A stretch of 50,624 nucleotides of DNA from NCBI GenBank assembly GCA_013115125.1, contig JABANN010000225.1:1-50624 (forward strand), given 5' to 3'. This stretch comes from Perkinsus olseni. Its lineage: Eukaryota > Perkinsozoa > Perkinsida. Below are positions 41,780 through 50,624 of this stretch, one piece after another (the stretch's first letter is position 1; each line of letters begins with the position of its first letter). A program made the position numbers and the translations under genes. The notes under the pieces are model-generated. The model was given only the letters and a program-made list of their open reading frames with translations. It did not search any database and had not been told where the DNA came from.

Positions 41780-42589
41780 TTATACTACCATCTGAACTAG
41801 TCTGACCAGTAGAATACCCTCAAGCCACTCACCCGCTAATGGTCGGACGTCCCGGGACTTTTCCCAGAGTTCGTCAAAGATTTGTCCGGGGTCCTTCGCA
41901 ATGCTGGTCCGCCGCGACTGGACACTTGTACGTTTAAACGCTGATGAAGAAATCGGGAGTTCCTGAAGATAACAATCCCACTTCAACTGCTGCCCCCCTT
42001 CGGGCGACCTCGAGCCATTCCCAATCCATTCTCCTCGGCACACTATATCCCATTCTGCCGACTCCCCCTCCTTCTGCGTCATCACTCTTCGAGGATACGC
42101 TGCCGGAGCCACGGCCAACGACGCGGCTGTTATCTGGAGCTGTATCTCCACGATCGAAGTGCACCCGACTGACCGTCTCCAGCCATTCTTGAGCCACATC
42201 TTCAAAGGATCGTCCCCCCAGAGACTGAAATGAAGAGAGGCGCGTAGGCTGGATGACCCTGGCCTCCGGTTCACCGTGGTCGCATAGTAGTTTGCCAGAT
42301 GCTGTTTGTGATTGTCGGGGATCCCGCTCTCCGCCAGGAGATGTTTCTTAGCTGACCACCATTGATCAACTGCAGGGGAGGGGGCGGACATCGACTCGAA
42401 ACAACTCCTGAGAGAGGTTCTTGATAGGCATGTCAATCCGTTCCACGGCCGCGATGAGATAGTGCAGATACCGAACAATACGGTCTCATCTCCATCGCAC
42501 AAGCAGCGGAGCGAGCCACGGTCGTTATCACTCGGTGCAAAATCGCTCGGGGCACCTCTCTGCCCTCCCATATCGTGCAGCGTCCTCAT
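41780..42589 (-). CDS. Hypothetical protein, probably multi-exon
   Basis: A 269-codon open frame with no recognised family. The most protein-like part is VDQWWSAKKHLLAESGIPDN, HKQHLANYYATTVNRR, and SLRASLHFSLWGDDPLKMWL. The following half is less convincing and may contain intron. It lies between family B copy 6 and the diverged family B gene but has neither signal peptide nor family core. Confidence 0.35.
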   Translation of the reverse strand: MRTLHDMGGQRGAPSDFAPSDNDRGSLRCLCDGDETVLFGICTISSRPWNGLTCLSRTSLRSCFESMSAPSPAVDQWWSAKKHLLAESGIPDNHKQHLANYYATTVNRRPGSSSLRASLHFSLWGDDPLKMWLKNGWRRSVGCTSIVEIQLQITAASLAVAPAAYPRRVMTQKEGESAEWDIVCRGEWIGNGSRSPEGGQQLKWDCYLQELPISSSAFKRTSVQSRRTSIAKDPGQIFDELWEKSRDVRPLAGEWLEGILLVRLVQMVV

Positions 42590-43017
42590 AGAGATGAAGA
42601 ATCAGAGCTCACACGTAAGTTGCGGACCCTCCAAAGCATCCTTCGTCTCTCCGTGAAACACCTCTCACGAGTTAGCTGGGAGACCACCACATCTGAGTTC
42701 GCCAAGCCGAACTGTCGTTCACAGCTGTTCCACACAAACCCAATTCGATCCGATATTTCACTCGAGGGAAGCTCATTCCGAGAGTTTCGACAGACGGCAA
42801 ACAGTCGCAGCTCTCACAACAGGGGAACCCGCCAGAGGAGTCGACATGAGGGCATCTGCAAGCATAGAAGAGCAAAGGAAGGTGGACAAACATCAATGAG
42901 AAAATGCCAGGAGATGCCCTATCAAAACTGCCGTGATATCGGCAAGCCTACCGGAGATGAGTAACCCAACATGAGCACAAAGGACGCCTACAGCACAACG
43001 TGTCACGCCGTATGGCA
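42590..43017. other. Intergenic
   Basis: A plus-strand frame (42575-42964) is Ser/Arg rich and not recognisable. Nothing supported. Confidence 0.4.
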
Positions 43018-43497
43018 CTACCGCTGGAGCGGTATGATACTGAATACATTAATACGATCAGTTCTGCCAACTATAACCTCTACTTGCAGCTTTCCTTTCT
43101 GATCATGACCGATGAAGGCTGAGAAATGCCTGTCCAGATAAGCATCCCCTGCAACTCGGTCTACAAAACTTTGGAGCGCTCTTTTATCTCTGCTCTCGGC
43201 AACGATAGACCAATAATTACCATGTGTATCGTTCCGTTGCTCAACTTTCAACCACGGGCTCTTATACTGTAAACCCTTTTCCAAAGCTATCTTCCCCATA
43301 GTCATACCGAATCTAGCCTTAACAACGCAATCGTCCTCTTTCCTAAACCTCACCGAGATGGATGAAATTCTGTCCTTCGCTTGCGGCGAGATGGTAAACT
43401 TCTTACCCGCCAATTTTCTGATCGACTTCTCCTGGATACACTGAGATGCTGCGAAGAGCGGCAGAACTAGAATATGGACAAAACGCATGAGGGACAA
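43018..43497 (-). CDS. Small secreted protein, diverged single-exon relative of family B
   Basis: 159 aa with signal peptide MSLMRFVHILVLPLFAASQC. KARFGMTMGKIALEKGLQYK followed by SPWLKVEQRN aligns with the family B core SEARFxLxTG...CESPWMKL, and LQSFVDRVAGDAYLDRHFSA aligns with the exon 2 block. It differs in having no intron, a basic body and no CaaX box (ends SIIPLQR). It may be the ancestral secreted form or a retrocopy. Confidence 0.7.
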   Translation of the reverse strand: MSLMRFVHILVLPLFAASQCIQEKSIRKLAGKKFTISPQAKDRISSISVRFRKEDDCVVKARFGMTMGKIALEKGLQYKSPWLKVEQRNDTHGNYWSIVAESRDKRALQSFVDRVAGDAYLDRHFSAFIGHDQKGKLQVEVIVGRTDRINVFSIIPLQR

Positions 43498-43560
43498 CTA
43501 CCACAGAAAGCAATGAGAAAATTGACCAACTCAAGAATGTCCGTGCAACACCTAAGAGGC

Positions 43561-44701
43561 TCATGTATCACCATCAAAATCAATCTCATCATCACCGTCA
43601 CTCTCAGAATCCAGACAGCTGTCCATCCATCTCGTACCAGGAGGGTTCCTGCCCTGGCAGCTGGTCACACTCTTCAGCTTACCCACCGCGTGATGCCTTA
43701 GAAAGGACCCGTAGGTGCCGGGGCCAAGATCTCCAGCACCGCTCTCGGCGATAGGGATGCCCCTCACTGGCTTAGCACGGCCAAAAGACCTGCCACTCGT
43801 AAGATTCAACGTACTACCAGGGGAAGGCAACTGCTGCTCAACTTGCGCAGTCCTCCCTTCAACCAAAGATTCCCTCCTTCGCACCAGGCCAGCTCGGGAG
43901 ATAGTAGCAGCCTTCGGTGACGAGGGAGGTAGCCTATTATTATACGTACAGGGACTTGGAGTATAGTCATCCTCAGGCAGGGTCACCCCTTGCCGTATCC
44001 CTCTGTCCCAAGGGCCGTTGACAGTCTTCCGCATATCCGCAGGGCTGTAGGCACACGGGCCAGGAGACCGACTAGGGATACGGGGGAATCGCTGGCCGCC
44101 GAGAGGAGAACCCTGAGGGCGTCTCGGAAAGATATTTAACGCACTGGGAAGATTGTACGACCAAGGAGCAACATGAACATTAACACCGTGCATATCGAAG
44201 CTACCTCCTCGAGGATTCCGATCGGGCATGCTCCACTGCGGACTGCGAGAACACCCTCCAGTGCTTCGGAAAGATGCTTCAGGAGAATACGCGTTGGGGG
44301 CCGGGTACTCGGCAGTCTTGGGCGGCGGGCCAAACCGCAGGTCTCGCTTCTTTCTAGTCCGTTGGCTTCCACGAGATGAAGACCGTCCCCTCGACACGCT
44401 CGGCCCTACAGAAGAAGCTGTGCGTAGCAAAGAAGCTTCACTCGGCAAGGGTCGAGTGTCAGAGACAATAGACGACATAATCGAGGCCTGAGGGAGGGAG
44501 GTAAGTGCAGAAACACTGAGGTAGAGTACAACATACCTGAGGGCGCACAGGAGAACCCCGGGGACCGAGGAGCTTCAACTCCTCGCCACACTGAAAGTCC
44601 TCCATCAAAAAAGTAGGCAGCTCCTTAGACGATGTGGACGAACGAAGGTTGTCGCAATGACGCTCGAGAAGGAAGGATCTGCAAGCTCGAAGGGACGCCA
44701 T
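43561..44701 (-). CDS. SHIPPO/STPGR-repeat protein (outer dense fibre or axoneme type)
   Basis: Two exons. Exon 1 (44701-44536) encodes MASLRACRSFLLERHCDNLR up to GSPVRPQ. The intron (about 65 nt) ends CCCTCAG. Exon 2 is the long open frame. Pro-Gly-Pro-x-x-Tyr type repeats recur: YPAPNAYSPEA, APWSYNLPS, SPGPCAYSPADM, TPSPCTYNNRL and GPGTYGSFL. This is the pattern of SHIPPO repeats, found in microtubule-bound flagellar proteins. The C-terminus is acidic (DSESDGDDEIDFDGDT). It implies a flagellated stage. Confidence 0.72.
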
Positions 44702-44812
44702 GGTGAAAGTAGAGGCATGAGAAGAGGGAGGGAATAACAACAGCCAACCAACCCGTTGAACAGAACAGCGAGGGATGAGGGAAAGGAACGATACAACAGC
44801 TGCTGACGTGTA

Positions 44813-45335
44813 TTAAGCAGTGATGGCGCCCTTCTCGAGAAGGAGGTCATGAAGCTCGCCTGAAGAGGGAATAAAAGAGGGAAGAAGGGAAGGAAGACTC
44901 ACCGTCCTCAGCCATCTGCAGGACAATATCGCAACCGCCGACGAATTCTCCATCCACATACAGTTGAGGGTAGGTTGGCCAATCTGAGAAGATGACCGAT
45001 AGGAATCATATGGTCATCAGCTTGGCCTATTTTGTATCTTGCAAGGTCAACCTAGTATCCAACCGTTTCAGATACTACCTGAGTATTTCTTAACACCTTC
45101 CCTCAGCGTGTCGTTGGCCAGAATGTTCATATGAGCGAATGACTCAACACCTGAACTCCCAAAATCTTCACCGGACCCCCCAACACCCCTCCCCAGTACC
45201 CTCGTTTTTCAACGTTTCCACGACCTTCTTGCTGAACCCGCATTTTGGGGCTTCCGGGTCACCCTTCATAAACAGGACGACCTTGTTGGACTTCACGAAG
45301 GCGTCAAGCTTAGGACGTAGCTCCTCGTACGACAT
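44813..45335 (-). CDS. GRX5-like: Monothiol glutaredoxin (CGFS type)
   Basis: Class II glutaredoxin that carries [2Fe-2S] clusters. Four exons join to [40 protein letters not shown], then [60 protein letters not shown] and [10 protein letters not shown]. The active-site CGFS, the [16 protein letters not shown] glutathione site and the GGCD motif are all present. No long leader is seen from this start; an in-frame ATG at 45482 would add a 49-residue N-terminus that is not clearly a targeting peptide. The second intron (about 44986-45078) carries an F3-like sequence. The gene is divergent from the WD40-cyclophilin gene, 159 bp away. Confidence 0.9.
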
Positions 45336-45494
45336 GAGGTTACAAGATACCTTTCGGAAAATACCCTTTTTATTGCCGATCGTTTTTGGAACTTCAGCGT
45401 CGCTCAATTCGCTCGACAAAAACGACAAACATGAATCGCTTCGCTCCGCCTCCCAAATCGAATCGAGTATTTTTCCATGCACAAGACGATCATC
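45336..45494. promoter_or_regulatory. Divergent promoter region with an F4 word
   Basis: 159 bp between the glutaredoxin ATG (-) and the WD40-cyclophilin ATG (+). It contains CGCTTCGCTCCGCC near 45438-45451, the F4 word otherwise seen in introns, so part of it may be a 5' UTR intron. No TATA box was recognised. Confidence 0.4.
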
Positions 45495-48400
45495 ATGTCG
45501 AGTTCTCCGAGTGAAGAGAAGAAGAAGGAGGGTCTCGATGATGAGGGTCTGAGCTCCTCTTCCTCCTCCGAGGACGAGATGGGCCCTGCCCCGGTGGTAA
45601 GGGACAAATCCCGAACGATTGATGGAAATTTTCTGTCCTCAGCCGGCACCTCAACCAGCCAAGAAGCGTCGGAAAATAAGGAAACAGTTGGCCCATGAGA
45701 AGGAGTATCTTGAGAATCTTCCCAGTGCGGCCATGTACGAGAGGAGCTTCATGCATCGGTAGTAGTGCTGTAATTCTCTCCTATGATCTGATTCGAGTCG
45801 TTCCGCAGGGCCCCGGTCTCGCACGTTGTGGTGTCCAAGTCACAGGAATTCATCATAACTTGCTCGACCGATGGTCACGTCAAGTTTTGGAAAAAACGGA
45901 AAATAGGGGTAGTAAAAGTTGCATTGGGTGAGGTCGAGCGAGGGTTTCACGAGTATCAAAGATATTCCTGCGTATCATCGGTCGAATCAGGTTGAGTTCG
46001 TGAAGCACTATGCAGCCCATAAGGGTCCGATAGCCTGCGCCACCATCAGTGCTTCCGGTATGGAATTCGCAACGCTGGGGAAGCAGGACAAGTAAGCGGA
46101 GATATCTTGAGGTTGAGCGCGGCTTTCATAGGAGTGTAAGATACCCTATGTCGTTGTAGATGCGTGAAAGTATTCGATGTTGCTGGTTTTAACATGGTCA
46201 TGATGCACAAGTTTTCCAATCTGGATCCCCTCTCTTGCTGCTTCATTCACGAAGCCGATTCACCCTCGGCGACCTTGGCTGTGTCGAACACGAATAACAG
46301 TAAGATACTCATCAACCTATTGAAGAATGGAAGGTGGCATTTCTCAGGTACGGTGGAAATTTGGCCGATTTCGAAATTGGGCAACCCGAAGGCAAAGCCA
46401 AAGACGTACACTGCCCATCTCGACCCGGTGCAACATATGAAGTAATTATAATACCGCAGCTGAGAATTGAACCAGGGATCTCTCGTAAGGTACAATGATA
46501 AACTGAAGTTGGTGGTATCGATTGATACTGGAGGGCTGATTGATATCTGGGACCCAATAACATTGCAGCTACCGGAAAGCGTATCTTTCAAGTCCAAATT
46601 CGACACAAGTCTCTTCGACTTGAAGGCAGCTGAGGTAGTATCATGAGGTCGACAACGTCAGCAGGACGCGGGAATACTAGTTGGGTGCACCTGGGCACTT
46701 CCCTTTCCAATGGCGATCCGCCAACCGCCGCATTTCGTATGACTGTTGAAAAATGTATGCTCTATCAAGTGATTGTGATCGTTCCAACTGTAGCCTTCAA
46801 TGACGCAGGCGAATGTCACATTATTGGCGATAGAATCAACTATGTCATCACGACGCGGGAATACCAGTAGAGTTGCGCCCGGGCATTTCTCACCGCTCCA
46901 TTCATCGTATTTCATAGAACTATCGGAAAAAATGGTACATATTCTCTCATCAAAATGAGAAATGTTCTCAAATGTCTCGTCAAAGTCGGGCGAGAATCAT
47001 AGCCTATGATTCATAGGATGTCCACCCCTTGTATCAGACGACCGCCTTCGACCTGGCCATCTCCCCTGACGGTGAGCGCTTTGCAGTCCTCAGTAGAGAC
47101 TCCCAAGTGAGGGTATTCAAGACAAGGTCCGTCCCAGCCACTGCCTCTCTACCCATGCTTCCCCCTTACAGGACCGGCAAACTCTTTAAAGGCTTTGACG
47201 AGTCTCTGGACGCGACCAGCATCGCGCAGTCAGACCCTCTGATGAAACAAGTTCATTTGGACGGGTAACAGCCTGCCTGTAGGTAATTTCGTGGCGCGTG
47301 AAAAATTGCATTCTTCAGATTCGATTTTGGCCGCCGATGTGCGGTAGAGAAGGAGCTGTTGAAATCACCCGACGCGATGTATCAAACGCTGGACTTCGAT
47401 CAGTCCGGCAACTTCATCATCTACCCCACTATGGTCGGTATCAAGGTAGAAGCACGGGAAATATCTTCAGGTTGGACCGAGCTCTTTATGTTAGGTGGTG
47501 AATCTTGTGACAAACCATTTGTCAGCTCTACTTGGAAAGGTCGAGTCGAGTGAAAGATTCCTCGCTACAGCATTGTAGTAAAAGCACCGCCCTTCGCTCT
47601 CTCAATTCGACCCCATTCCAGATTGCAACCCAAGCCTGTCCGACAGAAGGTCAACCCCGGAGGGGAAGACAACATCGCAGCAGCCGGGGCAGGGGCCTAC
47701 GAGTACGTCACCGATCCGACCTTAGTGGCGACCAGGTAACGTGCGAGTCGAGATGGGAAGGTGATTTCATTTTCATCATCATCAGCTTTAAAAAGAAACG
47801 ATTCTACCTCTTCACGAAGCGTCTTCCGAGCGACACCGGGGCTGGCCAACAGCGCGATATCTTCAATGAGAAACCGACGGCCGATGAGATGTCCGCTGCT
47901 GCTGCCGCCGCTGCTGGCAGCAGAAAGCCGCAGATCAAGTAGGGAAGGGAAGGTGTGGGAGGGGGGATGACTATCATTCAGGATCGGCAAGAAGGCGGTC
48001 ATCCACACGGACTTCGGTGACATCCAAATTGACTTGTACGGCAAACTGGTGCCGAAAACGGTCGAGAATTTCACTAAGCATGCACAGGATGGGTATTATG
48101 ACGATGTGCTCTTCCATAGGGTAATAATGCAGGGTGCAGGGATTGAACCCGCGACCTATTCGGATACCGCCGTGTAGGTTATCAATAAGTTCATGATACA
48201 AACAGGAGACCCCGAAGGCACTGGAATGGGGGGCAGCAGTATCTGGGGTGGCGACTTCGAGGACGAATTCGTAAGCTCGAAAGATACGTCACTCGGGTAG
48301 GCTCTACCTCGACCAGGTCCCTGAGCTGGATCATTCCGAGCCATACATGGTGTCAATGGCGAACGCGGGGCCCAACACCAATGGATCCCAGTTCTTCATC

Positions 48401-48653
48401 ACCACTGTGAGAGATTAGCTTTCGCAAGGTTTTTGGTATCGCCCTGCGAGTAGGTACCGTGCCCTTTCCTTGACAATAAGCACACTGTGTTCGGGAAGGT
48501 TACTTCGGGACAGGATGTGGTAATAAGGGAAGGGTTGGGGCGGTCTTCGGGAGATTCCGTCGTCTTTAGGTTCATAAAATTGAAGGCGTGAGAACCGACG
48601 CGGAAGATCGACCTCGAGAAGAGATACACATTCAAACGATTAAAATTGAGTGA
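45495..48653 (+). CDS. PPWD1: WD40-repeat peptidyl-prolyl isomerase (PPWD1 type, spliceosomal cyclophilin)
   Basis: Exons join to a full PPWD1 architecture. After a Ser/Glu-rich start: [24 protein letters not shown] region, then [31 protein letters not shown] and further WD40 blades to [20 protein letters not shown]. Next come [20 protein letters not shown] and an Ala-rich linker. The cyclophilin domain follows: [77 protein letters not shown] and [11 protein letters not shown], ending [11 protein letters not shown]. The catalytic Arg, Phe and Gln positions are kept. Human PPWD1 is found in spliceosome C complexes. There are about 15 introns, mostly 45-70 nt; one of about 390 nt (46632-47019) contains an internal duplication. 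Introns at 46092-46159 and 47446-47494 are F3, 47265-47318 is F2, and 46442-46489 and 48121-48177 carry tRNA T-arms. Confidence 0.93.
46092..46159 (+). repeat. F3-type intron
   Basis: 68 nt, GT..AG. Near the donor it reads GATATCTTGAGGTTGAGCGC and later GTGTAAGATAC. The protein reads LGKQDK^CVKVFDV across it. Confidence 0.8.
46442..46489 (+). repeat. Intron with antisense tRNA T-arm
   Basis: 48 nt, GT..AG. It contains CTGAGAATTGAACCAGGGAT, the reverse complement of a T-arm. The protein reads LDPVQHMK^YNDKLKLV across it. Confidence 0.8.
46664..46945 (+). repeat. Diverged direct repeat inside a 390-nt intron
   Basis: GACGCGGGAATACTAGTTGG at 46664 and GACGCGGGAATACCAGTAGA at 46852 begin two related segments. 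Both continue with a GGGCA..TTTC word and end in a GGAAAAAATG-like word. The offset is about 188 bases. Confidence 0.6.
47265..47318 (+). repeat. F2-type intron
   Basis: 54 nt, GT..AG. It contains GGTAATTTCGTGGCGCGTGA. The protein reads QVHLDG^[10 protein letters not shown] across it. Confidence 0.8.
47446..47494 (+). repeat. F3-type intron
   Basis: 49 nt, GT..AG. It contains ATATCTTCAGGTTGGACCGA. The protein reads TMVGIK^VVNLVTN across it. Confidence 0.75.
48121..48177 (+). repeat. Intron with antisense tRNA T-arm
   Basis: 57 nt, GT..AG. It contains GCAGGGATTGAACCCGCGAC. The cyclophilin domain reads VLFHR^[10 protein letters not shown] across it. Confidence 0.8.
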
Positions 48654-48729
48654 TAAATTCCGATACGTTTCACTTCCTTGTTTTTTGTGTTGGTAAATCC
48701 GTGATGAGGGCCCCCTCATTAGTTCGACG

Positions 48730-49374
48730 ATGGCCGAGGCAGACTCTTCAAAATTGGCGCCGTCCAACGTCTTGGAAGCTCTCCCTTGCAACCCAACTCT
48801 GCCGACGGCAGACCAATGCAACGCTCATGGGGTGTGTACCAAGGACTTCCAGTGCTTCTGCGGCAGCTACTACGCGGGAACACAGTGTGATCAGTTCGCC
48901 TGGTAAGTCCGCCCTTAGAAAAATGATAACATTTGGATATATTCGTTCACATACTGAGGAGTGGAAATTCTGGGCGTTCAATGCATTCGGCGTAATAATT
49001 GTCAGTCAGTTATCTCAGCGTCAATTTTGTATAGAAGATACGCCCGTCAACCCTCAGAGACTTTGTCGTTGTTGAGTGCCGGTCGCATGCAGGTCGTCTC
49101 GAATGATTCTCTCCTGTGAAGGTACACGTATCTTCTGATTGGCCTTGGCATTCTCCTAGTCCTGATAGTAGCTCTGTGTGGTTGCTATTGCCATTCTCTC
49201 TTCACTGGAGAGAGAAAGTCAACACAACCACAGCCGGGTGGTCGGAAGCCATCCTTAGAAGTGAGTCCAGCAAGGTACAGCAGCAACCAACGAGCATGCA
49301 CTCCTTCTCAGCAAGCGCCTCTGATTCCACCAGCCGTCGAAAAGGACGACTCGCAGGGGACAGAGGAAGCATAA
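48730..49374 (+). CDS. EGF-like single-pass membrane protein
   Basis: Exon 1 encodes MAEADSSKLAPSNVLEALPC and then an EGF-like domain with six Cys ending CNAHGVCTKDFQCFCG and YYAGTQCDQFAW. A long intron (about 48904-49121) is followed by a transmembrane helix, YTYLLIGLGILLVLIVALCG, a Cys pair (CYCH) and a cytoplasmic tail rich in Pro, Gln and Ser that ends SQGTEEA. No N-terminal signal peptide is seen from this ATG, so an upstream exon may be missing, or the helix acts as a signal anchor. It starts 77 bases after the WD40-cyclophilin stop on the same strand. Confidence 0.65.
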
Positions 49375-49785
49375 TACCAATGATTGATGTTAATTTGATG
49401 TCCAAGTGAATCTGTCGTGTTTAGTCGGTTCCATTACAGTCGTGCTGACGACGAGACGGTGGCGAATCGAAAACTAATCAACGGAATATACATCTTTCTC
49501 TGTGATCATCGGACTACCGACACGCCTGACGCGGGGTCATTCGGCCTCGGTTGGGACACGGCATGATACAGACTTCCCACTTGGTTTTGGGATGATTCAA
49601 TCGGTCTGGGGCCCACGTTCGATATAAAAATGCAAAAGTGGTGTAGTTATTGACTATCAAGAGATAGGGATTTGAGTGACGTGTCGATGGTTCTCCTAAA
49701 ATCGGCTGCGGAGCAGATGGTGCCTGAGATGACTGGACCTGAGATATGCAAGTTGGAACATGAGATAGCAGCACACGATGCATCA
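49375..49785. other. Intergenic
   Basis: No gene recognised between the EGF-like gene and tRNA-Ser. Confidence 0.5.
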
Positions 49786-49867
49786 GATAGCGTGTCCGAG
49801 TGGTTAAGGAGGTGGACTAGAAATCCACTGGGCTCTGCCCGCGCAGGTTCGAATTCTGCCGCTGTCG
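49786..49867 (+). tRNA. tRNA-Ser (anticodon AGA)
   Basis: An 82-nt class II tRNA. Acceptor GATAGCG pairs with CGCTGTC (one G-T), the anticodon stem is GTGGA/TCCAC around loop CTAGAAA, a variable arm (GGGCTCTGCCC) is present, and the T-arm is GCAGG TTCGAAT TCTGC. Discriminator G, as expected for serine. It is not inside a recognised gene. Confidence 0.93.
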
Positions 49868-50624
49868 AAACCGTATCACATATAACAGCTCATCTTCGCC
49901 ACTCACCTTTTCCCCCCCATTGGTCCCAGTGCATGATCGTGGCTTGGGGGTCACTGGTCAGATCGAAACAGGGGCCGGGCTTGCCATCACTCATACATCC
50001 ACTGTAGTACGACTGTGATGACCGAGGATGGCTCGACGGCGTGCATCCCCTCTTATCGTCCTCACCTTGTTCGTGTACCTACAGTAGTGCCAATTAAACG
50101 TTTGCCTTTTGGCTTCTTATAGTATATTAGCAAGGTCGATAGCTGATGTGATCCAGCCGCACTACGTTTGGCGTTGCGCCTCATGATGAGACTCATGGGC
50201 CGTAGCACTCCTCGGTGGGTTTAGCTATGGGCTGCGGAGGAGGTTCTCTCCGTATCACGCTGCTTGCGGATGTGTTCGCTACGGTACCTCGCCCTCCCTC
50301 GCCGATCATTGTTTGCTCTTTCATGCAGCCTTACTTGGTCGGAGAGGATTGCTGCTGTCGGGCCTACTCGCGATCGCTTAGAGTCGGCTATTGTTTGTTT
50401 AAGGGCGATAGGCCTATAGGCCTGTAACGCCTGGCAACAGACCCACACACACCTCTTCCCGTGGTGTTATAAACATTTCCTCATCAATCCTTATAGGCTG
50501 GGGGACGGCCGCCCTTCTGCCGCCCTTCGGAGGATCCTCTTTCCGCTTGATTTGGAAAGCACATGTGCTTGGAGGTACAGTTCGAGCCGGAGTCGTTACC
50601 TCACCTTGCTCGTCCCCTATTTGT
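49868..50624. other. Right-edge stretch, nothing recognised
   Basis: Open frames are under 112 codons and unlike known proteins. No repeat family from the rest of the window was found here. Confidence 0.45.

Noticed and set aside
1-50624. CRISPR arrays, bacterial operons, Shine-Dalgarno sites and bacterial terminators.
   Set aside because: The genes are intron-rich and eukaryotic; no regularly spaced direct repeats of CRISPR type were seen.
1-50624. Dinoflagellate-type spliced-leader sequence (ending TTTTGGCTCAAG).
   Set aside because: Only partial chance matches such as TTTTGGCTCCCGG near 38690; no full copy seen.

Overview
This is nuclear DNA from a protist with very intron-dense genes. 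Most introns I could place are 28-70 nt, flanked by GT..AG, and interrupt single protein domains. The best guess is an alveolate close to Perkinsus or the dinoflagellates. The reasons are a membrane TIR-like protein of a type I associate with that group, chitin synthase, MORN and SHIPPO-type proteins, small secreted protein families in tandem, and short introns that share sequence with each other. That assignment is inference; no rRNA or spliced leader was seen.

Layout. 1-2014: the end of a membrane protein and a TIR-like membrane protein (-). 2015-4826: gene-poor, with strong hairpins near 4.0-4.25 kb. 4827-10420: a mitochondrial glycine C-acetyltransferase with an intact tRNA-Arg(CCU) inside one intron, a RING E3 ligase, and a Ser/Glu-rich protein with a possible MBT/Tudor-like patch (all -). 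11675-15046: chitin synthase (+). 15976-27600: a MORN protein, a multi-KH RNA-binding protein and a very large RCC1/IPT-like/ankyrin gene (all -). 27837-31238: four tandem secreted proteins (family A, -). 31560-34667: an unrecognised multi-exon gene (-). 34736-41278: an array of two-exon secreted-type proteins (family B, -), several ending in a CaaX box, with one 1149-bp near-perfect tandem duplication; a diverged relative lies at 43018-43497. 43561-49374: a SHIPPO-repeat protein and a CGFS glutaredoxin (-), then a PPWD1-type WD40-cyclophilin and an EGF/transmembrane protein (+). A tRNA-Ser(AGA) lies at 49786-49867.

The main unusual signal is in the introns. By joining exons until the conserved protein reads through, I placed many introns to the base, and they are not random sequence. 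At least five short sequence families recur among them (called F1-F5 here), and a sixth group carries a tRNA T-arm (Pol III B-box), in either orientation. Together they look like several families of introner-like elements, one of them tRNA-derived. The second unusual signal is family B, which combines an N-terminal signal peptide with a C-terminal prenylation box, two features that do not normally occur together.

Exon structures for chitin synthase, the acetyltransferase, the RING protein, the WD40-cyclophilin, the glutaredoxin and most of the MORN and KH genes were worked out by hand and are fairly firm. The large 20.9-27.6 kb gene and the 31.5-34.7 kb gene are resolved only in part.
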